A stretch of DNA of 64,000 nt from Candidatus Aalborgicola lynettensis (GTDB lineage: Bacteria; Pseudomonadota; Gammaproteobacteria; Burkholderiales; Burkholderiaceae_C): the NCBI GenBank assembly GCA_016719405.1, contig JADJZE010000019.1:15302-79301 (forward strand), in the 5' to 3' direction. The notes below the pieces were generated by a model that did not search any database, was not told where the DNA came from, and worked only from the letters and a program-made list of their open reading frames with translations. This document shows positions 26,126 to 33,969 of the stretch, in pieces (the first letter of the stretch is position 1; every line of letters starts with the position of its first letter). The translations under genes and the position numbers were made by a program.

Positions 26126-27484
26126 ATGAAATTGGGTCAAAAACTTCCCCTGGCGTTTGCACTGGCCATGGGTCTCATGTTGGCCGGTGCACTGTTCGGC
26201 ATTCTGCGGCTCGACAGCGTTATCGACGCCACCGCCAACAAAGCATCGATTGAACAGGCCGGTAGTGCCATTACCTTGTCGGTCATCGTCCTGCTGCTAG
26301 CCGCCGCCGGTGGCATGGCCGGTGCATTCTGGCTCACCCGCCAAATTGTGGTGCCGTTAAATGAGGCCGTGGCCGTGGCCAACCAAGTGGCCCACGGCAA
26401 CCTGAGCGCAAAAATCAGCAGCACCGGCAGCGACGAAATTGGGCAACTGATGCGCTCGCTGCAAGAGATGCAAGCCAATTTGGGCAAGCTGGTGTCCAAC
26501 GTGCGCCAGGGCTCCGAGAGCGTGGCCACCGCCAGTGCCGAAATTGCCCAGGGCAATAACGACCTGTCCGCCCGCACCGAACAACAGGCCAGCGCCCTGG
26601 AAGAAACCGCAGCCAGCATGGAAGAGCTGAGTTCCACCGTCAAACAAAATGCCGACAGCGCCCGCCAGGCCAACCAGCTGGCCCTGAGTGCCTCCAGCGT
26701 GGCGGTGCAGGGCGGCGTGGTGGTCAACCAGGTGGTGGACACCATGAAAGGCATCAACGAGGCCAGCCGCAAGATTGCCGACATCATCGGCGTCATCGAC
26801 GGCATTGCCTTCCAGACCAACATCCTGGCCCTGAACGCGGCCGTCGAAGCCGCCCGCGCGGGGGAACAGGGGCGTGGTTTTGCCGTGGTGGCCTCCGAGG
26901 TGCGCAGCCTGGCCGGTCGCTCGGCCGAAGCCGCCAAAGAAATCAAGACCCTCATCGACACCAGCGTGGAGCGGGTCTCCCATGGCAGCGCCCTGGTGGA
27001 CCAGGCCGGCTCCACCATGACCGAGGTGGTCGACAGCATCAAACGCGTGACCGACATCATGGGTGAAATCAGCGCTGCCAGCAACGAGCAGTCGCAAGGT
27101 GTGGCTCAGGTGGGCGAAGCGGTCACACAAATGGACCAGACCACGCAGCAAAACGCCGCGCTGGTGGAAGAAATGGCCGCCGCTGCCAGCAGCCTGCGCG
27201 GGCAGGCGCAAGACCTGGTGAAAATCGTCTCGGCCTTCCACGTCGAAGGTGCTGCCGCCCTGGTCGCATCCAGCGCCCCGCTGGCCCAGCAGGGCCATCT
27301 GGCCGTTTCCGCACCGTCTGCACGGTCTGCCCCCCAGGCGCCACCCGCCGCCGCGCGGCGCCCCATTGCACCCGCACCACAGGCCAAACCCGCACCGCCC
27401 AAGGCCGCAGCACTGCCCAAACCCGCACCCGCCGCCAGGCCCAAGGCGCCAGCGGCCGGCGACGACGAGTGGGAAACCTTTTAA
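26126..27484 (+). CDS. Methyl-accepting chemotaxis protein with a minimal periplasmic part
   Basis: The 452-residue chemoreceptor has two membrane segments (about residues 8-28 and 46-68) separated by under 20 residues, so it lacks the usual ligand-binding domain. A HAMP domain follows (about 70-120), then the signalling domain with the hairpin tip IDGIAFQTNILALNAAVEAA and methylation helices. A proline- and alanine-rich linker ends in EWETF, the type of C-terminal tether that binds CheR. It may sense through the membrane or cytoplasm. Its signalling region is almost identical at DNA level to that of the inverted receptor gene at 33966-35795. Confidence 0.93.
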   Translation: MKLGQKLPLAFALAMGLMLAGALFGILRLDSVIDATANKASIEQAGSAITLSVIVLLLAAAGGMAGAFWLTRQIVVPLNEAVAVANQVAHGNLSAKISSTGSDEIGQLMRSLQEMQANLGKLVSNVRQGSESVATASAEIAQGNNDLSARTEQQASALEETAASMEELSSTVKQNADSARQANQLALSASSVAVQGGVVVNQVVDTMKGINEASRKIADIIGVIDGIAFQTNILALNAAVEAARAGEQGRGFAVVASEVRSLAGRSAEAAKEIKTLIDTSVERVSHGSALVDQAGSTMTEVVDSIKRVTDIMGEISAASNEQSQGVAQVGEAVTQMDQTTQQNAALVEEMAAAASSLRGQAQDLVKIVSAFHVEGAAALVASSAPLAQQGHLAVSAPSARSAPQAPPAAARRPIAPAPQAKPAPPKAAALPKPAPAARPKAPAAGDDEWETF

Positions 27485-27535
27485 CAGCCATGCTGCGGGG
27501 CCGTGGGGCGGCTCAGCCCCCCCCCGGCAGGACTT

Positions 27536-30454
27536 TTACATTTTGCTGGCCACAGACGCCGCCCGAATCACGGCCCTGGCCTGCACCCAGGCCACCAGGT
27601 CCGGCATTTCCAGCGGTTTGCTGTACAGGTAGCCCTGCCCTTTGTCGCAGCCCAGCTGCGCCATCAACTGGGCCTGGGCGGTGGTCTCGATCCCCTCGGC
27701 CACGGTGCCCAGACCCAGCGTTTGGGCCATGCGAATGGTGGCCTCAATCAGCACCCGGTGGTAATCGCTGGTTTGTGCCTGGCTAACGAACGACCGATCG
27801 ACCTTGACAAAACTCACCGGCAGTTCGTGTAAACACGACAAGGAGGAATAGCCGGTACCAAAGTCGTCCAGCGACAGGCGCACGCCCAAGGCCCGTATGC
27901 CGTGCAAGGTAGCCAGTACCACGGCGTCTTGTGCGGCCAGGCTCTCGGTGACCTCCAGCAACAGTTGCTGGGGCACAAGGCCGTTGGCGCGCATGGCGTC
28001 GCGAATTTCATCCACCAAACCCGGTTGGCGCAGCTGGGCGCGTGACAGGTTGACCGCCAGGGTGACCTCCGCCCCGCCCTCGTTCGCCACCGGCATGGCG
28101 GCAAATGCACAACACGCGGTTTGCAGCACAAACTGGCCCAACGCACCAATCAGGCCACACTCTTCGGCCACCGGAATAAACTCCACCGGCGACACCAGCC
28201 CGCGCACCGGATGGCGCCAGCGCAACAAGGCCTCCACCCCGGTAAAGGCGCCACTGCGCAGGTCCACCAAGGGCTGGTAGACCACAAACAACTCCTGATT
28301 GTGCAGGGCCTGGCGCAAATCGTTTTCCAGCGAGGCCGACGCATTGACCTGCTGGCGCATGGAGGGCTCGAACATGACGTAACGCGCCCGCCCGGTGTGT
28401 TTGGCCTCGTACATGGCAATGTCGGCATCGCGCAGCACACTGTCGGCATCGTCGGCCGCATGGGCGCTGGTGACAATGCCGATGCTCACCGTGGAGCTGA
28501 CCCGGTGCGGACCAATGGCGTAGGGCATGGCCAATACATCAAGCAGGCGCCCGGCCACCACTTCGGCATCGAGGTCACCGCGAATGTCGTCCAGCAAAAT
28601 CACAAACTCATCGCCACCAATGCGTGCGGCCACGTGCGAAAAATCGCTGCTGTGTATCAGGCTGTCGCCCGGGCGCAGGCCGTCCTGCAGGCGCTGTGCG
28701 ATCTGGCGCAGCAACTCATCACCCACCGCGTGGCCCAGCGTGTCGTTGACCTGTTTGAAGCGGTCAAAGTCGAGAAACAGCACCGCAAAGTGGTAACCCG
28801 GGTGGGCATGCCGGCGCAAAATGGCAGCCCGAATCGAGTCCAGCACCACGCTGCGGTTGGGCAGCTGGGTGAGCACGTCGGTGCGGGCCGCCATGCGCAA
28901 CTGCTGCTCCATGGCTTTTTGTGCCTGCACGTCCATGGCCACACCGGCCATGTGCAGGGGGCGCCCGTCCTGCGACCAGTCCACCACCTTGCCGGCCAGC
29001 ATCAGCCACACCCAGCGCCCGCTGCCGTGGCGCACCCGGATGGACATGCGGTGCGGCAACGCCGCATTGGCCAGGTGGGCATTGGCCGAATCGATCCACG
29101 CGCCCAAATCGTCGGGGTGAATGCGCTCGTTCCAGAACGCCGAGGTCATCTGCAACTCCCGCCCCTGGTAGCCCAGCACTTCCAGCATGCGGGCATTGCA
29201 TTGCAGGCGCCCGGTCTGGATGTCCCACTGCCAGGTGCCCAGGCCGGCCCCCTCGACCGCCAGCGCCAGCATTTGCTGCTGCGCACGGGCTTCGGTCAGG
29301 TCGCTGGCAATCAGCACCCAACCGGACTGCATGCCCGCATCATCCAAAATGGGCTGCAAATCCACCAACGCCCAGCGCCGGGCGTCGTTGGCGGCCAGAA
29401 TTTTCACTTCCTGTTTAAGGCCCCTGCCCTGGCGCGCGGCGGCAACAAATACTGCGAAGTCCTGCGGTTCTACGCTGCTGGCTTGCAACAAGTTCGACAA
29501 GCGCCGCCCCACAGCATGTTCGGGCCCGTAGCCCATGAGCTGCACAAACGCTTCATTGACCCAGACCACCGTGCGGTTGGCATCGGCCAGCAACACCGCG
29601 TTGGAGCTGCGCTCGGCCACCAGGGCCAGCCGTTTCAGGCGCAGGGCCTGGCGCGACAGGGCCCGGTGCTGCGTGCGCACACGCGCTGCCGTGGGCTCGA
29701 CCACCGCAAACGCCAACACCAGCAACAACACCATGGCACCACCGACCTGAATGCGGATACGCCGCTGCGCCGCCTCGCTGCGCTGGTTGGCAGCCCGCTG
29801 CACTGCGTGCACCAGCGACTGGTTGGTCTGCTGGGTCACGCCCAGGTCCCGCAAAAAGGTCTGGCTCGCGTCCAGCAGGGCGGCTGTATCCTCCACGCCG
29901 CGCTGCGCCAGCACCGCCTGCGCCCGCGCCCACAAGCGCTCACGGTTTTGCTTCCAGGCGTGAACCGACTGGGCCACCGCCTCAGGGGCCTGATTTTCCA
30001 TGTCCGCCTGCGCGCGCAAAAGCGCCTCCAACCGCCATGCCTTGGATTGCGCCTGCGCCAACACCTCGGCCAAGGCACGGTACTGCTCCCCGGCATCCAG
30101 CCCCGGGGCCATGCGCGTCATGGCCAGCGTGCCCATGTGCGCCATCAGCGCGCCCTGCTCGGTTGCCACCTGGATGATTTCGGCATCGGCCTGGCGCACA
30201 GCCTCGGCATGGTCGCTGCGCCAGGCCTGTGCCCACAGCAGCATCGCAATCACCACCAGCACCCCATACATTGCCAAACGCACGGTGCGGTGCGGCGAAC
30301 TGGCGCCCTGGACCCGGCTGGTCAGCGGCTGGAGGATGGATTTGCGCGCCGCGCGCCCCCGGTTGGCAACCCGCTGCTGGCGCTTGGGAACCGGCGCATC
30401 GGCCCCCAGCGGCTGGTACACCGAAGGTGCTTTTTCTGCGGGCTCAATCGGCAT
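27536..30454 (-). CDS. Membrane PAS-GGDEF-EAL cyclic di-GMP signalling protein
   Basis: The 972-residue protein has a membrane segment near residue 60 (MYGVLVVIAMLLWAQAW), a helical periplasmic region, a second membrane segment near 235-255, and two PAS domains (about 275-390 and 395-510). A GGDEF domain follows with the intact motif RIGGDEFVILLDD, then an EAL domain with GVEALLRWRHP and DDFGTGYSSLSCL. Both catalytic signatures are intact, so it could make and degrade cyclic di-GMP. An RPGD sequence lies about 15 residues before GGDEF instead of the usual 5, so product inhibition is uncertain. It ends facing the chemoreceptor gene and lies 40 bases after rpe. Confidence 0.93.
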   Translation of the reverse strand: MPIEPAEKAPSVYQPLGADAPVPKRQQRVANRGRAARKSILQPLTSRVQGASSPHRTVRLAMYGVLVVIAMLLWAQAWRSDHAEAVRQADAEIIQVATEQGALMAHMGTLAMTRMAPGLDAGEQYRALAEVLAQAQSKAWRLEALLRAQADMENQAPEAVAQSVHAWKQNRERLWARAQAVLAQRGVEDTAALLDASQTFLRDLGVTQQTNQSLVHAVQRAANQRSEAAQRRIRIQVGGAMVLLLVLAFAVVEPTAARVRTQHRALSRQALRLKRLALVAERSSNAVLLADANRTVVWVNEAFVQLMGYGPEHAVGRRLSNLLQASSVEPQDFAVFVAAARQGRGLKQEVKILAANDARRWALVDLQPILDDAGMQSGWVLIASDLTEARAQQQMLALAVEGAGLGTWQWDIQTGRLQCNARMLEVLGYQGRELQMTSAFWNERIHPDDLGAWIDSANAHLANAALPHRMSIRVRHGSGRWVWLMLAGKVVDWSQDGRPLHMAGVAMDVQAQKAMEQQLRMAARTDVLTQLPNRSVVLDSIRAAILRRHAHPGYHFAVLFLDFDRFKQVNDTLGHAVGDELLRQIAQRLQDGLRPGDSLIHSSDFSHVAARIGGDEFVILLDDIRGDLDAEVVAGRLLDVLAMPYAIGPHRVSSTVSIGIVTSAHAADDADSVLRDADIAMYEAKHTGRARYVMFEPSMRQQVNASASLENDLRQALHNQELFVVYQPLVDLRSGAFTGVEALLRWRHPVRGLVSPVEFIPVAEECGLIGALGQFVLQTACCAFAAMPVANEGGAEVTLAVNLSRAQLRQPGLVDEIRDAMRANGLVPQQLLLEVTESLAAQDAVVLATLHGIRALGVRLSLDDFGTGYSSLSCLHELPVSFVKVDRSFVSQAQTSDYHRVLIEATIRMAQTLGLGTVAEGIETTAQAQLMAQLGCDKGQGYLYSKPLEMPDLVAWVQARAVIRAASVASKM

Positions 30455-30493
30455 GGAAACGGCCGGTGAATTGGCAATGCCCGGCGGTGGGCC

Positions 30494-31168
30494 TTAGGCC
30501 AGCGCCTTGCGCATGGCATTGACCACGCTTTCGTAATCGGGCTTGCCAAAAATGGCGCTGCCGGCCACAAAGGTGTCGGCCCCGGCATCGGCCACGCGGC
30601 GGATGTTGTCCACCTTGATGCCACCGTCCACCTCCAGGCGAATGTCTTTGCCACTGGCGGTGATGCGTTTGCGCACGTCTTCAATCTTGCGCAAGGCCGA
30701 ATCAATGAAACTTTGCCCGCCAAAGCCGGGGTTGACACTCATGATGAGCACCAGGTCAATATCGTCAATCACCCAGTCCAGCACGTCCAGCGGCTCGGCC
30801 GGGTTAAAGGCCAGCCCGGCCTTGACACCTTTGGCCTTGATGGCCTGGATGCTGCGGTGTACGTGGCCCGAGGCGTCGGGGTGGAAGCTGATGAGGTCGG
30901 CGCCCGCATCGGCAAACAGGGCCGCCAGGGCATCGACCGGCGAAATCATCAGGTGCACATCAATCGGCACCGCGACACCGGCAGCCGTTTTGGCGTGGGG
31001 CTTGAGCGCCTGGCAGACCATGGGGCCAAACGTGAGGTTGGGCACGTAGTGGTTGTCCATGACATCGAAGTGGATCCAGTCGGAACCGGCTGCAATGACG
31101 TTTTTAACTTCTTCACCCAGGCGGGCAAAGTCGGCGGAGAGGATGGAGGGGGCAATTCGGTAAGTCAT
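30494..31168 (-). CDS. rpe: Ribulose-phosphate 3-epimerase
   Basis: Rpe interconverts ribulose 5-phosphate and xylulose 5-phosphate in the pentose phosphate and Calvin pathways. The ATG giving MTYRIAPSILSADFARLGEE is the family start and gives 224 residues. HFDVMDNHYVPNLTFGP, DVHLMIS, MSVNPGFGGQSFI and EVDGGIKVDNI carry the metal ligands and phosphate-binding residues. It is commonly next to gph and trpE in Burkholderiales. Here about 7 kb of accessory genes separate it from trpE and no gph is visible. Confidence 0.97.
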   Translation of the reverse strand: MTYRIAPSILSADFARLGEEVKNVIAAGSDWIHFDVMDNHYVPNLTFGPMVCQALKPHAKTAAGVAVPIDVHLMISPVDALAALFADAGADLISFHPDASGHVHRSIQAIKAKGVKAGLAFNPAEPLDVLDWVIDDIDLVLIMSVNPGFGGQSFIDSALRKIEDVRKRITASGKDIRLEVDGGIKVDNIRRVADAGADTFVAGSAIFGKPDYESVVNAMRKALA

Positions 31169-31297
31169 GCGCCAGTTTAATCCGTCGAACCTGTGTTGCA
31201 CCGCGAAGGGCGCGCGTTAGAGAGCCTCCCCTGCGCTTTGCCACGCCGGGCGGCACACCCCGCGGCAGATTGGGGCGGAACACAGTAGCATTGCCGC

Positions 31298-31699
31298 ATG
31301 CCCAAATACCAAATGCTCATCGAAGTTGTACCCCAATTCCTGCCGGAACAATCCAATCCGGAGAACGCCATCTATGTGTTTGCCTACACCATCACCATTA
31401 CCAACACCGGTGACATCGCCGCGCAGGTGATTGCCCGCACCTGGAACGTGAACGACGCCAATGGCCTGCACGAAAAGGTCAAAGGCCTGGGCGTGGTGGG
31501 CCAGCAACCGCTGCTCAAGCCCGGCCAGGCATTTGAATACACCAGCGGCACGCGCCTGCGCACCCCCACCGGCACCATGCACGGCAGCTTTTTTTGTGTG
31601 GCCGAAGACGGTGAACCCTTTAGCGTGGACATTCCCCTGTTTGTGCTCGACGCCCTGAGCGGTGACGCCGACCACGGCGAGCGGCGCACCCTGCACTAG
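31298..31699 (+). CDS. apaG: ApaG protein
   Basis: The 133-residue product has the conserved ApaG fold: YVFAYTITITNTGDIAAQVI, ARTWNVNDANG, GVVGQQPLLKPGQAFEYTSG and GTMHGSFFCV. ApaG was linked to Co/Mg resistance in Salmonella, but its molecular role is not firmly known. It diverges from rpe and is followed 10 bases later by thiL. Confidence 0.93.
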   Translation: MPKYQMLIEVVPQFLPEQSNPENAIYVFAYTITITNTGDIAAQVIARTWNVNDANGLHEKVKGLGVVGQQPLLKPGQAFEYTSGTRLRTPTGTMHGSFFCVAEDGEPFSVDIPLFVLDALSGDADHGERRTLH

Positions 31700-31708
31700 A
31701 CCGCAGCA

Positions 31709-32698
31709 GTGGGCGAGTTTGAGCTGATCCAGCGCTACTTCACACGCCCGGTACGCAAGGCGGTGCTGGGGGTGGGGGACGACTGTGCGCTGCTGCAGCC
31801 ACGTGCGGGCATGCACATGGCCATTTCCACCGACATGCTGGTGGCGGGGCGGCATTTTTTTGCCGACGTGGACCCGCACGCGCTGGGCCACAAGGCGCTG
31901 GCCGTCAACCTGAGCGATCTGGCCGCCTGCGGGGCACGGCCCCTGGCGTTCACGCTGGCCCTGTCCCTGCCCCAGGCCATTGATGCCTGGCTGGCACCCT
32001 TTGCGCAAGGCCTGTGGGCGCTGGCCGATGCACACGGATGTGAACTGATTGGTGGCGACACCACCCAGGGGCCTTTGAACATCTGCATCACCGTGTTCGG
32101 CGAAGTACCCGCCGGACAGGCCTTGCTGCGCAGCGGCGCGCAGCCGGGCGACGACCTCTATGTGAGTGGCACGCTGGGTGATGCCCGGCTGGCGCTGGAG
32201 GCACTGCAGGGCCACCTGCAACTGCCCGAAGCGGTGCTGGCGAGCGCACGCCAGCGCCTGGAGCGGCCCACACCCCGCGTGGCCCTGGGGCAAGCCCTGC
32301 AAGGCGTGGCCAGCGCGTGCGCCGACATCAGCGACGGCCTGCTTGGCGACCTGGGCCACATCCTGCAGCGATCGGGTGTGGGGGCCACCATTGACACCGA
32401 AAACGCTATTACTTTAATAGCTGCTTGCGCTTGCTGGACGGGCGCAAATGGCAGTTTTGAGCACACTATTGGAAGCCCCCGCGCACTGCAATGCGTGCTG
32501 GCCGGTGGCGACGATTACGAGTTGGTGTTTACCGCCCCCCCGGCCCGGCGCGCCGCCGTGCAGGCCGCCGCGCGCGCCAGCGCCACGCCGGTTACCCGCA
32601 TTGGCCAGATTGACGCCACACCGGGTCTGCGGCTGCGGGATGCACAGGGCAGGCCGGTGGATGGAAACTTCGCATCCTTTGACCACTTCGCCCGATAA
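31709..32698 (+). CDS. thiL: Thiamine-monophosphate kinase, with a repeat-derived segment
   Basis: ThiL phosphorylates thiamine monophosphate to the active diphosphate. The 329-residue product starts at a GTG (GEFELIQRYFTRPVRKAVLGVGDDCALL) and has the magnesium and ATP loops STDMLVAGRHFF, AVNLSDLAACGARPLAF, GGDTTQGPLNI and ADISDGLLGDLGHIL. Codons 233-252 (near ENAITLIAACACWTGANGSF) are made from a copy of the dispersed ATAGCTGCTTGCGC repeat and keep the frame into LAGGDDYELVF. The insertion lies before the conserved GGDDYE motif, so activity is probably kept. It heads a thiL-pgpA-pncC run. Confidence 0.95.
   Translation: MGEFELIQRYFTRPVRKAVLGVGDDCALLQPRAGMHMAISTDMLVAGRHFFADVDPHALGHKALAVNLSDLAACGARPLAFTLALSLPQAIDAWLAPFAQGLWALADAHGCELIGGDTTQGPLNICITVFGEVPAGQALLRSGAQPGDDLYVSGTLGDARLALEALQGHLQLPEAVLASARQRLERPTPRVALGQALQGVASACADISDGLLGDLGHILQRSGVGATIDTENAITLIAACACWTGANGSFEHTIGSPRALQCVLAGGDDYELVFTAPPARRAAVQAAARASATPVTRIGQIDATPGLRLRDAQGRPVDGNFASFDHFAR
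32405..32462. repeat. Dispersed ATAGCTGCTTGCGC repeat inside thiL
   Basis: The plus strand reads GCTATTACTTTAATAGCTGC then TTGCGCTTGCTGGACGGGCG, closely matching the intergenic copy at 53399. TTGCGC and GCGCAA are inverted. It is translated in frame as part of ThiL. Confidence 0.8.
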
Positions 32699-32764
32699 TT
32701 TGGGCATGACCGACCCGACCCCCCCCTCACCCTGTTCCCCGACGATCCTGGCCAACCGGCACCC

Positions 32765-33283
32765 ATGGCGCGCCCCAGCGTTCCGTTTTTACTTTCGCAC
32801 CCCGCGCACTGGATCGCCTTCGGATTTGGATCGGGCCTGTCGCGTATTGCACCCGGCACGGCAGGCACGGCCTGGGCATGGCTTGTTTTTGTGCTGCTGG
32901 CGCCATGGATGAACGAGCTGCGCTGGGGCGTGCTGATTGCCGCCAGCCTGCCCCTGGGCTGGTGGGCCTGTACGGTAACGGCACGCAACATGGGTGTACT
33001 CGACCCCGGCAGCATCGTGTGGGACGAAGTGGTGGCTTTCTGGCTGGTGCTGTGGCTAGTGATGCCCGTGGGCCTGGTGGGCCAGGTGCTGGCATTTGGC
33101 CTGTTCCGCTTTTTTGACGCCGTCAAACCCGGCCCCGTGGGCTGGGCCGATGGCCTGTTCCACCATGTAACCCCCCAGACCGACCCCCACGCCTGGACCA
33201 AGGCGGGCTTAGGCATCCTGCTCGACGACCTGGTGGCTGCGGGTTGCACCGTGCTGGTGTTTGCACTGTGGAAATGGTTGTAA
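32765..33283 (+). CDS. pgpA: Phosphatidylglycerophosphatase A
   Basis: PgpA removes the phosphate from phosphatidylglycerophosphate at the inner membrane. The 172 residues include HPAHWIAFGFGSGLSRIAPG, the acidic motif DPGSIVWDEVVAFWL and FRFFDAVKPGPVGWADG, plus four hydrophobic segments. The first in-frame ATG with normal homology is at 32765, but it has no clear ribosome-binding site. A better-placed ATG at 32706 (MTDPT) is out of frame by one base, just before a run of eight C at 32719-32726. A homopolymer length error may have cut the true N-terminus. It overlaps pncC by one base (TAATG). Confidence 0.93.
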   Translation: MARPSVPFLLSHPAHWIAFGFGSGLSRIAPGTAGTAWAWLVFVLLAPWMNELRWGVLIAASLPLGWWACTVTARNMGVLDPGSIVWDEVVAFWLVLWLVMPVGLVGQVLAFGLFRFFDAVKPGPVGWADGLFHHVTPQTDPHAWTKAGLGILLDDLVAAGCTVLVFALWKWL

Positions 33284-33969
33284 TGGCCCCCACCACAGCC
33301 CGCAGCGACGGTAACGGTGCGGACAGCGGTGGCAGTGGCAGTGGCAGTGGCGGTGGCAGTGGCGGTGGCAGTGGCAGTGGCAGTGGCAGTGGCAGTGGCA
33401 GTGGCAGTGGCAGTGGCAGTGGCAGTGGCAGTGGCAGTGGCAGTGAAATGCTATCAAATCAGGAGCTGCTTGCGCACGACTGGCGCGCGCAAATGGCCTT
33501 TTTGCTGCATAAAAATGGCTGGTTACTGGCCACCGCCGAGAGTTGCACCGGTGGCCTGATTGCCGCCACCTGCACCGACCTGGCCGGCTCCAGTGCCTGG
33601 TTTGAGCGTGGCTTTGTCACCTACTCCAATGCCGCCAAAACCGAGCTGCTGGGCGTGGACGCGGCGCTGATTGCCACACACGGTGCCGTCAGCGGGCCAG
33701 TGGCCTGCGCCATGGCGCAGGGTGCGCTGGCCCACTCCCACGCCCAGGTGGCCGTGGCGGTTACCGGAATAGCCGGCCCCACCGGTGGCAGCGCCGACAA
33801 ACCGGTGGGCACCGTCTGGCTGGCCTGGGCCACTGCGGGTGGGGTGGAGTGCGAATGCATCCACTGCCCCGGCGACCGCGCACAGGTACGCGCCGCCACG
33901 GTGCGCCATGCGCTGCACGGTCTGGTGCAGCGGCTAAGTGCCCTGCCCCAATCCGGATGCAGCGGCTAA
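33283..33969 (+). CDS. pncC: Nicotinamide-nucleotide amidohydrolase PncC (CinA C-terminal type) with a Ser-Gly repeat tract
   Basis: PncC deamidates nicotinamide mononucleotide in NAD recycling. The start at 33283 shares its A with the pgpA stop (TAATG) and gives 228 residues. Residues 8-55 are a serine-glycine tract coded by a GGCAGT hexamer array, followed by residues from a dispersed repeat copy (EMLSNQELLAHDW). The enzyme domain then begins (FLLHKNGWLLATAESCTGG). Catalytic motifs ESCTGG, YSNAAKTELLGV, GAVSGPV and TGIAGPTGGS are intact. The N-terminal tract is unusual for the family and its length may vary. The gene ends with a 4-base convergent overlap with the next chemoreceptor gene. 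Confidence 0.93.
   Translation: MAPTTARSDGNGADSGGSGSGSGGGSGGGSGSGSGSGSGSGSGSGSGSGSGSGSEMLSNQELLAHDWRAQMAFLLHKNGWLLATAESCTGGLIAATCTDLAGSSAWFERGFVTYSNAAKTELLGVDAALIATHGAVSGPVACAMAQGALAHSHAQVAVAVTGIAGPTGGSADKPVGTVWLAWATAGGVECECIHCPGDRAQVRAATVRHALHGLVQRLSALPQSGCSG
33331..33444. repeat. GGCAGT hexanucleotide tandem array (19 units)
   Basis: There are nineteen consecutive 6-base units, seventeen GGCAGT and two GGCGGT. The last thirteen are perfect. They encode alternating glycine and serine in PncC. Unit gain or loss would keep the frame and change linker length. Confidence 0.97.
33448..33502. repeat. Dispersed ATAGCTGCTTGCGC repeat inside pncC, variant
   Basis: The plus strand reads ATGCTATCAAATCAGGAGCT then GCTTGCGCACGACTGGCGCG, then GCGCAAATGGCC. 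It matches the family outline (GCTAT, CTGCTTGCGC, GCGCAAA.GGC), adjoins the hexamer array and is translated in PncC. Confidence 0.65.

Noticed and set aside
28121..30469. 782-codon open frame on the plus strand
   Set aside because: It is antisense to the PAS-GGDEF-EAL gene, whose domains and motifs are unmistakable. High GC keeps the opposite strand open.
31217..32359. 380-codon minus-strand frame over apaG and thiL
   Set aside because: It spans two well-identified genes in the opposite direction and has no domain similarity.
33209..33457. His-Cys repeat protein on the minus strand (HCHCHC)
   Set aside because: It is only the reverse reading of the GGCAGT array in pncC, with no start context.
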